Below are positions 26,260 to 35,230 of a stretch of 64,000 nucleotides of DNA, in pieces. Location of the stretch: assembly GCA_947502495.1 (NCBI GenBank), contig CANNAC010000012.1, positions 26,722-90,721 on the forward strand, in the 5' to 3' direction. Source of the stretch: an uncultured Flavobacteriaceae bacterium (lineage in GTDB: Bacteria; Bacteroidota; Bacteroidia; Flavobacteriales; Flavobacteriaceae). A program made the translations under genes and the position numbers. Each line of letters starts with the position of its first letter. The stretch's first letter is position 1. The notes below the pieces were generated by a model. The model searched no databases. It had not been told where the DNA came from and worked only from the letters and a program-made list of their open reading frames with translations.

Positions 26260-27294
26260 ATGAAAACAAACACAAGTTCCATACAGTTCCAAATCTTATT
26301 TTTTTGCCTACTATCTACCTTTACAATAACTGCACAAGTTGGTATTGGTACCACTACGCCAACCGCGCAACTAACCGTCATGGAAGATGGCGTTTTTAAT
26401 GAGAGTGGTGGTAATCATGATTTTCGAATTGAAAGTAATAATAAAACGAATATGTTTTTAGTAGATGGTACAAATGACCATGTATTAATTAATACATCAA
26501 CACATATTAATGGTGACATATTTACTGTTCGAGCTACAACTACTCAGAATGGAGTAAATCCTTGGTCAATAAACAGCTATAATGATTTCACAGATGGAGG
26601 TGCTGGTTTTTTTCATAACACTATAGGAACAAATGGATTCAATGCAATAGAGGGCATAACCAGTTATTTTGGGAACGCTAGTATTGTTTCTGGTGTTTTT
26701 GGATTAGCGATTAGCACAAATGGTAATCAGGCAGGCATCGGAGTTAGAGGGCATTCTAATAATTCGGATGGAATGGGAGTTAGAGGTACCATTCCAACTA
26801 CTGGCACTTGGTTAGGTTTTGGTGGGTATTTTACCGGTGGACTTGGCTATGGAAATGGTATATATAATATATCTGATGCTAGAACCAAAAAAGATATAAC
26901 AAGAATCGAAAGCGCCTTATCTAAAATACTTCAGATTAATGGCCATGAATACAAATATGATTTTGAAAAGCACAATAGCGATGCAAAAAACAACGATAAG
27001 ATTCATTACGGTTTTATGGCACAAAACGTAAAAGAATTTCTACCGCATGCAGTTGCGCAAAAGAATGTACAATTTGATGATGATTTTCAAACTAGTAGAA
27101 ATGGAAATAAAGAAAATACTAAAATAAAGAAATTTGATGTGGTAGATTATACCGCAATAATCCCAGTAGCTGTGGAAGCAATAAAAGAGCAACAAGAAAT
27201 CATTGAAGCTCAGAACAATAAAATTGCGATACTTGAAAATAAAATGTCTATTTTAGAAAATAAATTAAATACTTTAATAGAAGAACAAGATTAA
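26260..27294 (+). CDS. Exported tail-fibre-like protein with C-terminal peptidase S74 domain
   Basis: A 344-residue protein with a signal peptide (ending TITAQ) followed by VGIGTTTPTAQLTV, the common start of flavobacterial tail-fibre-like surface proteins. The middle is Gly/Asn-rich beta sequence. The C-terminal S74 (intramolecular chaperone) domain covers about 205-320: SDARTKKDITRIESAL with the catalytic Ser, HYGFMAQNVKEFLPHAV, and VDYTAIIPVAVEAIKEQ. A trimeric coiled coil ends the protein (IIEAQNNKIAILENKMSIL). S74 domains help fibres trimerise and then cut themselves off. It is followed by a T9SS cargo gene 49 bases on. Confidence 0.85.
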   Translation: MKTNTSSIQFQILFFCLLSTFTITAQVGIGTTTPTAQLTVMEDGVFNESGGNHDFRIESNNKTNMFLVDGTNDHVLINTSTHINGDIFTVRATTTQNGVNPWSINSYNDFTDGGAGFFHNTIGTNGFNAIEGITSYFGNASIVSGVFGLAISTNGNQAGIGVRGHSNNSDGMGVRGTIPTTGTWLGFGGYFTGGLGYGNGIYNISDARTKKDITRIESALSKILQINGHEYKYDFEKHNSDAKNNDKIHYGFMAQNVKEFLPHAVAQKNVQFDDDFQTSRNGNKENTKIKKFDVVDYTAIIPVAVEAIKEQQEIIEAQNNKIAILENKMSILENKLNTLIEEQD

Positions 27295-27343
27295 AGTATT
27301 TAATTCGTTTTTGTTAATCCATTAAAAATAAATCATATCCCTC

Positions 27344-29242
27344 ATGAAATATTTATATACACTAGCCCTATTTGCTACTTGTAGCTTAACTTTTGCGCAA
27401 TCCGATTTATACGTTAGTAACGGAAGTTATGTGTATGTAGATGGCACTTCTTTTGCAAGTGGACCCAATGTGGCACCACTTTACGTAACCGATGACGTTA
27501 ACTTAAACACAAACGGCCATATTTATCTTCGTAATGACGCACAATTATTACAAAGTAATGCAACTACAACAAGTACAAATACTGGAGCAGGACAACTTAG
27601 CGTGCAACAAACTGGTAATTCTAATACGTATATGTATAATTATTGGGCTTCTCCTGTAGGACAGAATAGTGGCACTGCTGGCAATACGGCTTTAAGACCA
27701 AATAATAATTTTTATCGAGAAACTGGAGCGCCAATCACGAGTACAAATTATGGTTTTGTTTCTGGTTATGATGGTACTGCTACACAAATTTCTAGTTATT
27801 GGCTATACTCTTTTACTGGCTTACCAACGACTACAAACGCTTATGAAGATTGGATTGGATTAGGAGGTGGTGCCCTACCTGTTGGTGGAGATCCCAATGG
27901 AACACTAGCAGCTGGTTATGGTTTTAGTATGAAAGGAAACCCAAGTGGTGCGCAAAAATATGATTTTAGAGGAAGACCAAATAATGGGGATATAACAGTT
28001 ACATTAAACCCAAATAGAGAAACTCTAGTTGGTAATCCGTATCCTTCTGCACTAGATGCTTATTATTTTTTGCATGATTCTCAAAATATAACAAACACAA
28101 CTGGAGCAATAAAATATTGGGAACAACAACCGGGAGCAACATCCCATGTTTTATCTAATTATGTTGGTGGCTATGGTATATACACTATTGCAACAGTAAA
28201 TGATAATGGTACGCCTGCAGACCTTACAGATGACACAGTTACGGACTCCTTTGTTCCTGCCTCTTTTAGAATGTATTTATTAGATGGTACTGTAGCTGGT
28301 ACTCCTCCTATAGCGAATGCAGCTCCAAAAACAGGAAGACGATATATACCTGTCGGACAAGGATTTATGATGGAAGGTACCGCTAGTGCAACTAACGTAA
28401 TTTTTTCAAATTCACATCGCGTATTTTATAAACAATCTGGTGCAGATAGTGAATTTTTTAAAACGTCTTCAACAAAAGAACTAACAGATATCAATACTAT
28501 ACCAGAAGCTAGATATACTGAAGATGGTTATAACATAGTCCCTGAAGATTTTAAACGTTTTAGAATTAATGTAGGTTTTGATAATAATGGAAATGACTCC
28601 TACACACGTCAATTATTAATGAATTTTCACCATACCGCAACAGCTGGTTTTGATTATGGATTAGAAGCACAAATAGCAGAACAAGTAAGTTCGGATGCGA
28701 ATTGGATTCTTGATGGAACTCCTTATGCTATTCAAGCATTTGATTATAATGAAGCATTAAAAATTCCTTTGCTAGTAAAGGTAAATAATCAACAATTAGT
28801 GCGATTTGGTATTTATGACATTCAAAACTTTGCTTCCAGTCAGCCAATATTTATTCATGACATGGAAAACAATCTATTTATTAATTTACAAGATCAAGCA
28901 TACGAAATCACATTAGAACCAGGAAACTATACCGATCGATTTGAAATAGTCTTTCAAGATCACAGCCTTTCTACAGAAGAATTTAATGATGCAGACTTCT
29001 TTATAATGCAAAATAATAGCACATCACAACTAACGATTTTAAACCCTAATCAATTAGAGGTGAAAACGGTTTCGTTGTTTGATGTTTCCGGAAAAAGAAT
29101 ACTTAACGAAAACAGCCTATCTGTTCAAGATAGATATACATTCTCCACTAAAAATTTAAGTGAAGGTGTTTATGTCACTAAAGTTACGTTTGCTAATCAA
29201 ACAACGACAAGTAAAAAAGTAATTGTTTCGCAAAAAAAATAG
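27344..29242 (+). CDS. Secreted surface protein with T9SS type A sorting domain
   Basis: A 632-residue protein with a signal peptide (LFATCSLTFAQS) and a C-terminal Por-secretion tail of about 75 residues (TILNPNQLEVKTVSLFDVSGKRI, LSEGVYVTKVTFANQTTTSKKVIV). The tail sends the protein through the type IX secretion system to the cell surface or medium. The body is Asn/Thr/Gly-rich beta sequence without a recognised catalytic domain; the segment GNPYPSALDAYYFLHDS is common in T9SS surface proteins. Together with the S74-domain gene it forms a small surface-protein cluster. Confidence 0.88.
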   Translation: MKYLYTLALFATCSLTFAQSDLYVSNGSYVYVDGTSFASGPNVAPLYVTDDVNLNTNGHIYLRNDAQLLQSNATTTSTNTGAGQLSVQQTGNSNTYMYNYWASPVGQNSGTAGNTALRPNNNFYRETGAPITSTNYGFVSGYDGTATQISSYWLYSFTGLPTTTNAYEDWIGLGGGALPVGGDPNGTLAAGYGFSMKGNPSGAQKYDFRGRPNNGDITVTLNPNRETLVGNPYPSALDAYYFLHDSQNITNTTGAIKYWEQQPGATSHVLSNYVGGYGIYTIATVNDNGTPADLTDDTVTDSFVPASFRMYLLDGTVAGTPPIANAAPKTGRRYIPVGQGFMMEGTASATNVIFSNSHRVFYKQSGADSEFFKTSSTKELTDINTIPEARYTEDGYNIVPEDFKRFRINVGFDNNGNDSYTRQLLMNFHHTATAGFDYGLEAQIAEQVSSDANWILDGTPYAIQAFDYNEALKIPLLVKVNNQQLVRFGIYDIQNFASSQPIFIHDMENNLFINLQDQAYEITLEPGNYTDRFEIVFQDHSLSTEEFNDADFFIMQNNSTSQLTILNPNQLEVKTVSLFDVSGKRILNENSLSVQDRYTFSTKNLSEGVYVTKVTFANQTTTSKKVIVSQKK

Positions 29243-29262
29243 ACACACTAAACATATAAACT

Positions 29263-29292
29263 AAAAAGCCAACGGTACTCGTTGGCTTTTTT
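29263..29292 (+). terminator. Terminator after the T9SS gene
   Basis: Stem GCCAACG/CGTTGGC within A and T tracts (AAAAAGCCAACG with CGTTGGCTTTTT), 21 bases past the stop. The next promoter begins two bases later. Confidence 0.9.
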
Positions 29293-29293
29293 A

Positions 29294-29301
29294 TACATTT
29301 G
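29294..29301 (+). promoter_or_regulatory. -7 promoter element of the DUF2752/CCC pair
   Basis: TACATTTG matches TAnnTTTG and is directly next to the T tract of the upstream terminator. It fixes the start of the DUF2752 gene at or after 29315. Confidence 0.65.
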
Positions 29302-29314
29302 TAATTCAAAAAAA

Positions 29315-29605
29315 ATGATTCTTATGTCTTCCTTTGAAGATTACATGCTTCCGTGTTTAAACAAAAAACTACTTGGTATAGAATGCCCGGGTTGTGGCAT
29401 GCAGCGTTCTGTTTCTTTGATTTTTCAAGGAGATTTAACAGCAGCTTTTAAAATGTATCCTGCAATTTTTACATTAATTCTGCTTTTTGGTTTTGTACTA
29501 ATTAATCATTTTAAGAATTTCAAATTCGCAAATAGAATAATCATTTCACTTGCCATTATTAATATTGTAATCATAATGGGAAGTTATATTTTAAAATTTT
29601 TATAA
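29315..29605 (+). CDS. DUF2752 membrane protein
   Basis: A 96-residue membrane protein (start at 29315; an ATG three codons later at 29324 is also possible). It carries the DUF2752 signature ECPGCGMQRSVSLIFQG near the N-terminus and two hydrophobic helices after it (about 45-65 and 70-90). The CPxCG pair suggests metal or thiol chemistry, but no function is established. The frame upstream of 29315 lies in the terminator and promoter, so I rejected it. It is followed by a CCC-motif membrane protein gene 15 bases on, a pairing known in Bacteroidota. Confidence 0.82.
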   Translation: MILMSSFEDYMLPCLNKKLLGIECPGCGMQRSVSLIFQGDLTAAFKMYPAIFTLILLFGFVLINHFKNFKFANRIIISLAIINIVIIMGSYILKFL

Positions 29606-29620
29606 CTAATCAAAAAACCA

Positions 29621-29959
29621 ATGGAACAACAAAAACTACCAAACGCAACAATCGCTTTAGTCTTAGGAATTATCTCTTTTATAGCATGCTGCTGTAGCAT
29701 GGGAATTGGCGGACTTCTTTTTTCTGGAATTGCTTTATTCCTATTAAATAAAGATGATGCTTTATATATGGAGAACCCTGAACTTTACTCTAATTATAGT
29801 CAAGTAAAAACTGCCAAAATAATTGCTCATATTGGACTTGCATTAGCAATTTTAAGCTTATTATATTCTGTATATCAAATATATAGTATAGGTGGTTGGG
29901 ATGCGTATATGGAAAATGTTCAAAAAGTAATGGACGAGTGGCAACAACAAAACCAATAG
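29621..29959 (+). CDS. CCC-motif membrane protein
   Basis: A 112-residue protein with two membrane helices (about 8-40 and 66-88). The first holds a run of three cysteines in FIACCCSMGIGGLLFSGIAL, the hallmark of the Bacteroidota family called CCC motif membrane protein. A soluble loop between the helices has a short charged and tyrosine-rich stretch. The function is unknown. Its 15-base distance to the DUF2752 gene and the shared terminator suggest one two-gene transcript. Confidence 0.82.
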   Translation: MEQQKLPNATIALVLGIISFIACCCSMGIGGLLFSGIALFLLNKDDALYMENPELYSNYSQVKTAKIIAHIGLALAILSLLYSVYQIYSIGGWDAYMENVQKVMDEWQQQNQ

Positions 29960-30002
29960 AATAAATATATCTTCTCAAAAAGGAAGACGCATTTTATAAA
30001 AC

Positions 30003-30033
30003 AAAAAAAGCGACCAATTGGTCGCTTTTTTTT
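30003..30033. terminator. Bidirectional terminator between the CCC gene and rocD
   Basis: A perfect palindrome, AAAAAAAGCGACC-AATT-GGTCGCTTTTTTT, between convergent genes. Confidence 0.93.
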
Positions 30034-30054
30034 ATACTTATTTTTATAAAAAAC

Positions 30055-31299
30055 TTATACTTCAAATTGCTTAAGTGTTTTTGTTATAATAGAAACACAA
30101 TCTAGTAATTGCTCTTTAGTCATTACTAAAGGTGGTGCAAATCTAATAATGTTTCCATGTGTAGGTTTCGCTAGTAAACCATTATCGCGTAAAGCTATAC
30201 AAATGTTCCAAGCAGTTTCGCTTTCTTCATCATCATTAATTAGAATAGCATTTAATAAACCTTTACCTCTTACGCCATTAACAATATTAGAGGTTTCAAT
30301 AAATTTAGAAAGTTCTGCTCTAAATAATTCTCCTAAAACTTGTGCATTTTCCGCAAGGTTTTCGTCTTTAATCACTTGTAAAGCTGCCATACCGACTGCT
30401 GCTGCAACTGGGTTACCACCAAAGGTGCTTCCATGATTTCCAGGTTTAATAACATTCATAATGTTATCGTTTGCTAAAACAGCAGAAACAGGATATGCTC
30501 CACCACTTAATGCTTTACCAAGAATTAATATATCTGCTTTAATGTTTTCATGATCAATCGCTAACATTTTACCAGTTCTTGCAATTCCAGTTTGCACTTC
30601 ATCTGCAATAAATAAAACGTTATACTTTTCACATAAAGCTTTCGCTTTTGTTAAATATCCTTCGGTTGGCACATATACTCCAGCTTCTCCTTGGATTGGT
30701 TCTACTAAAAATCCTGCAACATTGGTATTACTAGAAAGTACTTCTTCTAAAGCTTTAAGATTATCATATTCAATTTTAATAAATCCTTTTGTGTAAGGTC
30801 CAAAGTTTTTTCTAGCTACAGGATCGTTAGAAAACGAAATAATGGTAGTTGTTCTTCCGTGAAAGTTGTTTTCGCAAACTACAATTTCAGCTTCATTTTC
30901 ATCAATACCTTTTACTTCATAAGCCCACTTTCTACAAAGTTTTAAAGCAGTTTCTACTGCTTCTGCACCTGTATTCATAGGTAACAACTTATCGTAGCCA
31001 AAGGTTTCGGTTGCATATTTTTCAAACGTTCCTAACATATCGTTATAAAACGCACGAGAAGTTAATGTAAGTGTTTGTGCTTGATTTACCATAGCACCTA
31101 CAATTTTTGGATGACAATGTCCTTGGTTTACTGCAGAATAAGCTGAAAGGAAATCATAATATTTTTTTCCTTCTACATCCCAAACATACACACCTTCTCC
31201 TCTACTCAGTACTACTGGAAGTGGATGGTAATTGTGCGCGCCATACTTGTTTTCTAAATCCATCGCTTCTTGCGATGTTAATTGGTCTAAAACAGCCAT
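30055..31299 (-). CDS. rocD: Ornithine--oxo-acid aminotransferase
   Basis: A 414-residue class III PLP aminotransferase that converts ornithine to glutamate semialdehyde in arginine/ornithine catabolism and proline synthesis. The start is the ATG at 31297-31299 ([30 protein letters not shown]), typical of RocD; a longer frame upstream is not conserved-looking. It has [40 protein letters not shown] blocks, the [12 protein letters not shown] and [13 protein letters not shown] motifs, and the PLP Lys in [14 protein letters not shown]. It stands alone in the window. Confidence 0.95.
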   Translation of the reverse strand: MAVLDQLTSQEAMDLENKYGAHNYHPLPVVLSRGEGVYVWDVEGKKYYDFLSAYSAVNQGHCHPKIVGAMVNQAQTLTLTSRAFYNDMLGTFEKYATETFGYDKLLPMNTGAEAVETALKLCRKWAYEVKGIDENEAEIVVCENNFHGRTTTIISFSNDPVARKNFGPYTKGFIKIEYDNLKALEEVLSSNTNVAGFLVEPIQGEAGVYVPTEGYLTKAKALCEKYNVLFIADEVQTGIARTGKMLAIDHENIKADILILGKALSGGAYPVSAVLANDNIMNVIKPGNHGSTFGGNPVAAAVGMAALQVIKDENLAENAQVLGELFRAELSKFIETSNIVNGVRGKGLLNAILINDDEESETAWNICIALRDNGLLAKPTHGNIIRFAPPLVMTKEQLLDCVSIITKTLKQFEV

Positions 31300-31438
31300 T
31301 TTAAATAATTTTATTAGTGAATAAAAAAGCCATTCCTTATCTACCTTTATCCTTTCGAAGTATCGAAAATTCAGCGTGGGAAAGAAATCATCCCTAAAGA
31401 CCTGCAAATTACTAAATATTAGTGTCGAATTAAATATC

Positions 31439-31825
31439 TTAGGTAGATATTTTTCCTGCCAATGAAGATACTTGAAGTTCTAAACGTTTTAATTCTCTAA
31501 GTAATGCATTCTTATCCATTTGCATCCAAGCAAAAACTTTAAGCATACTTACACCAATCATAAAAACAATACTACCCAATCCCCATTTTAATAACTCTTT
31601 GGTAGTATCCACACTAAAAAATTGTACTACGCAATAAATAAAGAATCCGAAAAACACTACAGTCATCATATTCATTAGTATTAATAACCATTTATTTTTC
31701 CCTTTAAACAACCCGAAAATCATTCCTAAAACACTTTGTTCTTCTAGTGTATCATAGAATTTTGCTTCTTCTTGTGTTAATGTGTCTTTTATTAATTTGT
31801 CTATTTCTTCCTTATTATTTTTCAT
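31439..31825 (-). CDS. DUF6768-like membrane protein, partner of an ECF sigma factor
   Basis: A 128-residue protein with a charged N-terminus ([25 protein letters not shown]), two membrane helices (about 46-68 and 82-100), and a C-terminal amphipathic coiled coil ([18 protein letters not shown]). The opening pattern fits what I know as DUF6768. Its start overlaps the ECF sigma gene by 11 bases, so it is a candidate anti-sigma factor or membrane sensor for that sigma. It is not a classical FecR or zinc-finger anti-sigma protein, so the role is inferred from position only. Confidence 0.72.
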   Translation of the reverse strand: MKNNKEEIDKLIKDTLTQEEAKFYDTLEEQSVLGMIFGLFKGKNKWLLILMNMMTVVFFGFFIYCVVQFFSVDTTKELLKWGLGSIVFMIGVSMLKVFAWMQMDKNALLRELKRLELQVSSLAGKIST

Positions 31826-32366
31826 AATTTCTATTTTTTAGTATTGTTTTTAATTTCTCTCTAGCATAAAACAGTCTAGATTTCGCTGTTCCTAAAGATA
31901 TATTTATCGTTTTACTAATTTCTTTTAATGAATATTCTTCCACATAAAACAACTTAATAACCTGCTGCTGTTGTTCTGGTAAATCTTGAATGGCTAATAA
32001 AAGTTTCCTTTTTATAGCAGTATTATCCACATCTTCTTCTGCCATGGTATTCTGATCTTTTACAAATTCCTCCTGCTTAAATCGCTCGGTACTCTTTGTT
32101 CTTAAAACATCTAAAGATGTAGAATACACAATACGTAAGGCCCAACTGCCAAAACTACTAGTATCTTTCAAAGTATCTATTTTAGCAATAATGGTTTGCC
32201 AAGTATCTTGTGCAATATCTTTAGATAAATCGGCATCTTTAACAATCCAATATGCTTTTTTACAAAATGTAAGATGCCATCTTTTTACAAGCGTAGCCAA
32301 AGCTTTCTTTTCTCCAGACTGAAAAGCTTCTACCAATTTTGCATCTATATGTTTATCTGTTTTCAA
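31815..32366 (-). CDS. ECF-family RNA polymerase sigma factor
   Basis: A 183-residue sigma-70 family ECF factor. Region 2 covers about 20-90 (KKAYWIVKDADLSKDIAQDTWQTIIAKID, GSWALRIVYSTSLDVLR), and region 4 covers about 120-175 (LLAIQDLPEQQQQVIKLFYVEEYSLKEIS, LGTAKSRLFYARE). The start codon appears to be TTG at 32364-32366, directly after the TAG stop of the SRPBCC gene; no in-frame ATG occurs until inside region 2. It is followed by the overlapping membrane-protein gene that may control it. The target promoters are not known. Confidence 0.9.
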   Translation of the reverse strand: MKTDKHIDAKLVEAFQSGEKKALATLVKRWHLTFCKKAYWIVKDADLSKDIAQDTWQTIIAKIDTLKDTSSFGSWALRIVYSTSLDVLRTKSTERFKQEEFVKDQNTMAEEDVDNTAIKRKLLLAIQDLPEQQQQVIKLFYVEEYSLKEISKTINISLGTAKSRLFYAREKLKTILKNRNYEK

Positions 32367-32876
32367 CTAGGTTTGTTTGGTTTGCAATGGTTTTCTTTTA
32401 AACGTGTTTCTTAAAAAATGTACCCAAATATTGTACTTCGGAAGTTTCTTCACATCCATAAAGTGATTTTCTACTTTATCAAAAGCCTCTTCCAATAAAG
32501 CATCATGCAGCCATCTAATTACAAAAAGCCATAAAACGGAAGCTTTTAAAGTTGCGGTATGCATTTTAATTTCATGCGTAATTTCTGTTTGATTTTCTGA
32601 AACAGCTTTTAAATACAAGGTATGGTTTCCTATAAAACCATCCGGTTTAGAAAACTTAAAGGTGATACTTTTTCCTTTTTCCAAAGCAATGATGCTATAT
32701 CGAATAATACCATGTCCTCCTTTACTTCCAACTTTTACGCCATCCTTAAATCGCATTGCTGGCCAATTTTCAGAAGGCCAAATCAAATCTTTATCTGTTG
32801 CTAACGTATGAAATAGAAGCGATACGTTATCTATAGATTGCTGTAGCTTCCGCTTATGAATATTTATTACTCTCAT
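32367..32876 (-). CDS. SRPBCC-family (START/Bet v 1-like) protein
   Basis: A 169-residue soluble protein with the helix-grip pattern of the polyketide cyclase/SRPBCC superfamily: VSLLFHTLATDKDLIWPSENWPAMRF, GHGIIRYSIIALEKGKSITFKF, TEITHEIKMHTATLKASVLWLFVIRWLHDALLEEAFDKVE as strand and long C-terminal helix segments. Such proteins bind hydrophobic ligands. Its stop codon abuts the ECF sigma start, which makes it the first gene of a three-gene operon. A small hairpin of the CCAC-TTTC-GTGG type lies about 40 bases upstream. Confidence 0.72.
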   Translation of the reverse strand: MRVINIHKRKLQQSIDNVSLLFHTLATDKDLIWPSENWPAMRFKDGVKVGSKGGHGIIRYSIIALEKGKSITFKFSKPDGFIGNHTLYLKAVSENQTEITHEIKMHTATLKASVLWLFVIRWLHDALLEEAFDKVENHFMDVKKLPKYNIWVHFLRNTFKRKPLQTKQT

Positions 32877-32913
32877 ACTCTAAAGACGATAAAAAAGTTA
32901 AAAGGTTCATTTT

Positions 32914-32933
32914 TTTTCCACGAAAGTGGTATT
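32914..32933 (-). repeat. Small hairpin repeat, copy A (CCAC-TTTC-GTGG)
   Basis: In the sense of the downstream SRPBCC gene it reads CCAC-TTTC-GTGG (arms 32926-32929 and 32918-32921). It belongs to the same family as the elements at 34664, 39852, 39964 and 58068, with both arms changed together relative to them. Confidence 0.55.
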
Positions 32934-33018
32934 CTTTTAAAATAAACCCAAAATCTTTTAAAGATAATTCAAATTACATACATTTTATTTAACGTTATCA
33001 TTGCAATATTTTAAACCT

Positions 33019-33118
33019 TATTTTTGGTATTTATATTGGTATCGTTTTTTGGCCTTGGTGGTATGAAGTTGTTGGAAAACAAATGAAAAAATATTTAGAT
33101 AAACGGACTAACAAATAA
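33019..33118 (+). other. Possible tiny transcript or membrane-peptide remnant lacking an ATG
   Basis: A perfect promoter box, TATTTTTG (33019-33026), is followed by a stop-free frame up to TAA at 33116-33118 that reads IGIVFWPWWYEVVGKQMKKY and on through LDKRTNK. The peptide is membrane-like and Trp-rich at the interface, and a terminator follows. The frame has no ATG before the internal ATG at 33083, so translation would need an ATT start or the gene is a decayed fragment. I cannot decide between the two from sequence. Confidence 0.35.
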
Positions 33119-33135
33119 TCAAATCAACATAAATA

Positions 33136-33166
33136 GAAAAAACACCTTAATCGAGGTGCTTTTTTT
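33136..33166 (+). terminator. Terminator upstream of rlmD
   Basis: Stem CACCT/AGGTG with flanking A and T tracts, ending in seven Ts. It closes whatever transcript covers 33027-33118 and isolates rlmD. Confidence 0.75.
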
Positions 33167-33167
33167 A

Positions 33168-33175
33168 TAATTTTG
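33168..33175 (+). promoter_or_regulatory. -7 promoter element of rlmD
   Basis: TAATTTTG, 18 bases before the rlmD start codon and directly after the terminator T tract. Confidence 0.65.
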
Positions 33176-33193
33176 CATTCTAAAATAGAATAG

Positions 33194-34648
33194 ATGCCAA
33201 AAAGAGAAAGAAACAAATTTGTTAAGAGAGGACAAATTATAGAAATAAAGATTGAAGATTATGCCTTTGGCGGAAAAGGAATTGGGCGTATTAGAAATGA
33301 ACATGGAGAATTCGTAGTATTTGTACCGAATACATTACCTGGACAACTAGTAAAAGCACAGGTAAAAAAATCAAGTAAAAAGTACGCGGAATGTAAATTA
33401 TTTGAGGTTTTAGAACCTTCAAGTGACGAAATGGAGATGCCTTTTCAGGAAATTGCAGGTGCGCCATACATTAAACTTCCTGTTGAAAAACAGCACAAAT
33501 ACAAAAAAGATAGTACGCTTCAATTATTTAAGCGTATTGGTAAAGTGGAAAATATTGAGGATCTATTTGATGAATTTATTACTTCCCCTAACGACTTCCA
33601 TTATAGAAATAAGATGGAATATAGCTTCTCGGCTATTGGATACGATAGAGAAGAAAAAACCGATGTGGATGAATTTACATTAGGTTTTAAGAAACGAGGA
33701 ACTTGGTGGTGTGGTGAAAACTTAGATAAAGATAGCGGATTATTCGACAAAGAATTTGAAGACCATCTTATCCAGATTAAAGCCTACTGTGAAGCAACAG
33801 GATTAGCACCTTGGCATGGGCCGAAAAGAGAAGGATTCTTCCGTTTTTTAGTGGTACGTAAATCCTATAAAACCAATGAACTTCTATTCAATTTAGTAAC
33901 TACTTCTTACGATTTACCAAAATTTGACTTAACTAAGTTTGCGAACTTTTTAGTCGAATTATTTGGAGACAGAGTAGCTGGCCTTTTACATACTATTAAT
34001 GATGAAACTGGAGATAGAACTATTGCAACTACAGGAAGCATCGATTTAGTTTACGGAAAAGATAAAATTATTGAAGAGCTTTTAGATTTAAACTTTGAGA
34101 TTAGCATGAAAAGCTTTTTTCAAACGAATCCCAAATCCGCAGAGAGACTGTATACCAAAGTAGTGGATTATGCGTTAGAAAACAAAGACGCAATTGACAA
34201 TACTATTGTAATGGATTTATTCTGTGGAACAGGAACCATTGGACAAATTATTGCTTCAAAATCTAAAAACACAAAAATAGTTGGTGTAGATATTGTTGCT
34301 TCAGCAATTGAAGACGCGAAGAAAAATGCCAAAAGAAATAACATTGAAGGTTTAACCTTTTTCGCTGCAGATGTTGGAAAATTTTTACTCGAACATCCAG
34401 AATATAAAGAAAAGATAAGAACTATAATTTTAGATCCGGCGCGTGCAGGAATAGCTCCTAAAACGCTTCGAAAAATTATTGATTTGAATGCAGATAGAAT
34501 GGTTTATGTATCTTGTAACCCTGCAACACAAGCAAGAGATACCGAAACCTTGATGCAGGCAGGATATTACATTAAAAAAATAAGTTTAGTAGACCAGTTT
34601 CCACACACGGCACACGTAGAAACCGTTGTACTTTTAGAAAAACGTTAA
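33194..34648 (+). CDS. rlmD: 23S rRNA (uracil-5-)-methyltransferase RlmD/RumA family
   Basis: A 484-residue SAM-dependent RNA m5U methyltransferase. An N-terminal TRAM domain (about 10-70, GQIIEIKIEDYAFGGKGIGR) binds RNA; the central insert is followed by the Rossmann methyltransferase domain (about 300-480). Motifs: SFFQTNPKSAERLY, the SAM-binding DLFCGTGTIGQI, the DPARAGIAPKTL block, and the catalytic Cys in YVSCNPATQARD. In Bacteroidota this family often lacks the iron-sulfur Cys cluster, and I see no clear CX5CX2C here. Whether the target is U1939, U747 or tRNA U54 cannot be told from sequence. Confidence 0.9.
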   Translation: MPKRERNKFVKRGQIIEIKIEDYAFGGKGIGRIRNEHGEFVVFVPNTLPGQLVKAQVKKSSKKYAECKLFEVLEPSSDEMEMPFQEIAGAPYIKLPVEKQHKYKKDSTLQLFKRIGKVENIEDLFDEFITSPNDFHYRNKMEYSFSAIGYDREEKTDVDEFTLGFKKRGTWWCGENLDKDSGLFDKEFEDHLIQIKAYCEATGLAPWHGPKREGFFRFLVVRKSYKTNELLFNLVTTSYDLPKFDLTKFANFLVELFGDRVAGLLHTINDETGDRTIATTGSIDLVYGKDKIIEELLDLNFEISMKSFFQTNPKSAERLYTKVVDYALENKDAIDNTIVMDLFCGTGTIGQIIASKSKNTKIVGVDIVASAIEDAKKNAKRNNIEGLTFFAADVGKFLLEHPEYKEKIRTIILDPARAGIAPKTLRKIIDLNADRMVYVSCNPATQARDTETLMQAGYYIKKISLVDQFPHTAHVETVVLLEKR

Positions 34649-34663
34649 TTAGTATTGAAAAGA

Positions 34664-34683
34664 TTACCGCTTTCGCGGAAAGT
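34664..34683 (+). repeat. Small hairpin repeat, copy B, in front of the DUF6452 start codon
   Basis: CCGC-TTTC-GCGG (34667-34678) with flanking A-rich bases; the element ends four bases before the ATG at 34688. It has the same orientation to its gene as copies A, D and E. Confidence 0.7.
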
Positions 34684-34687
34684 AAAT

Positions 34688-35230
34688 ATGAAAAAATTAA
34701 AATATATTGTAATCCCAATTCTCATTGCCTTTGTCGCTTTTTTAAGCTGTGAAAAAGATGATATATGTTCGGATGAAACTTCTACAACAGCTCGTTTATT
34801 TATAGAGTTCTATAATAGTTCTAATACTGAAAATTTAAAAAACGTAACAAAGTTTAGAGTACAAGGTGTTGGCAATGACGACGCTTTAAGTAGTTATAAT
34901 ATTGTTACTGCAAGCAGTGTATATTTACCTTTAAAAACCACAGAAAATACCACGCAGTTTAAATTGCATAATAATTATTCTATTAATGACAATGGAACAC
35001 CAGATGACGATTCTGATGATTTTCCAAATGGAAACGAAGATATAATTACCATTTCGTATAATACAAAACTAGAATATGTATCCAAAGCATGTGGCTATAA
35101 AACTGTTTTTGAAAATGTTACTATTAGCGTTGTAGACGATGGAGACAAATGGATAAACAATATAGTATCTACAACAGATAACGAACCTATTAGCAATGAA
35201 GATGAAGCACACTTTTACCTTTTCCATTAA
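34688..35230 (+). CDS. DUF6452 lipoprotein
   Basis: A 180-residue lipoprotein starting at the ATG at 34688, with a lipobox (AFLSC, about Cys21). The upstream TTG-started frame would translate the hairpin repeat and is unlikely. The mature part is beta-rich with four further cysteines (SCEKDDIC, KACGY) and an acidic loop. It matches the Bacteroidota DUF6452 family, which sits between rlmD and a DUF6048 gene. Function unknown. It overlaps the DUF6048 gene by 35 bases. Confidence 0.78.
   Translation: MKKLKYIVIPILIAFVAFLSCEKDDICSDETSTTARLFIEFYNSSNTENLKNVTKFRVQGVGNDDALSSYNIVTASSVYLPLKTTENTTQFKLHNNYSINDNGTPDDDSDDFPNGNEDIITISYNTKLEYVSKACGYKTVFENVTISVVDDGDKWINNIVSTTDNEPISNEDEAHFYLFH

Noticed and set aside
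31300..31407. 36-residue extension upstream of rocD
   Set aside because: Not homologous in appearance to aminotransferase N-termini; [13 protein letters not shown] is the family start.
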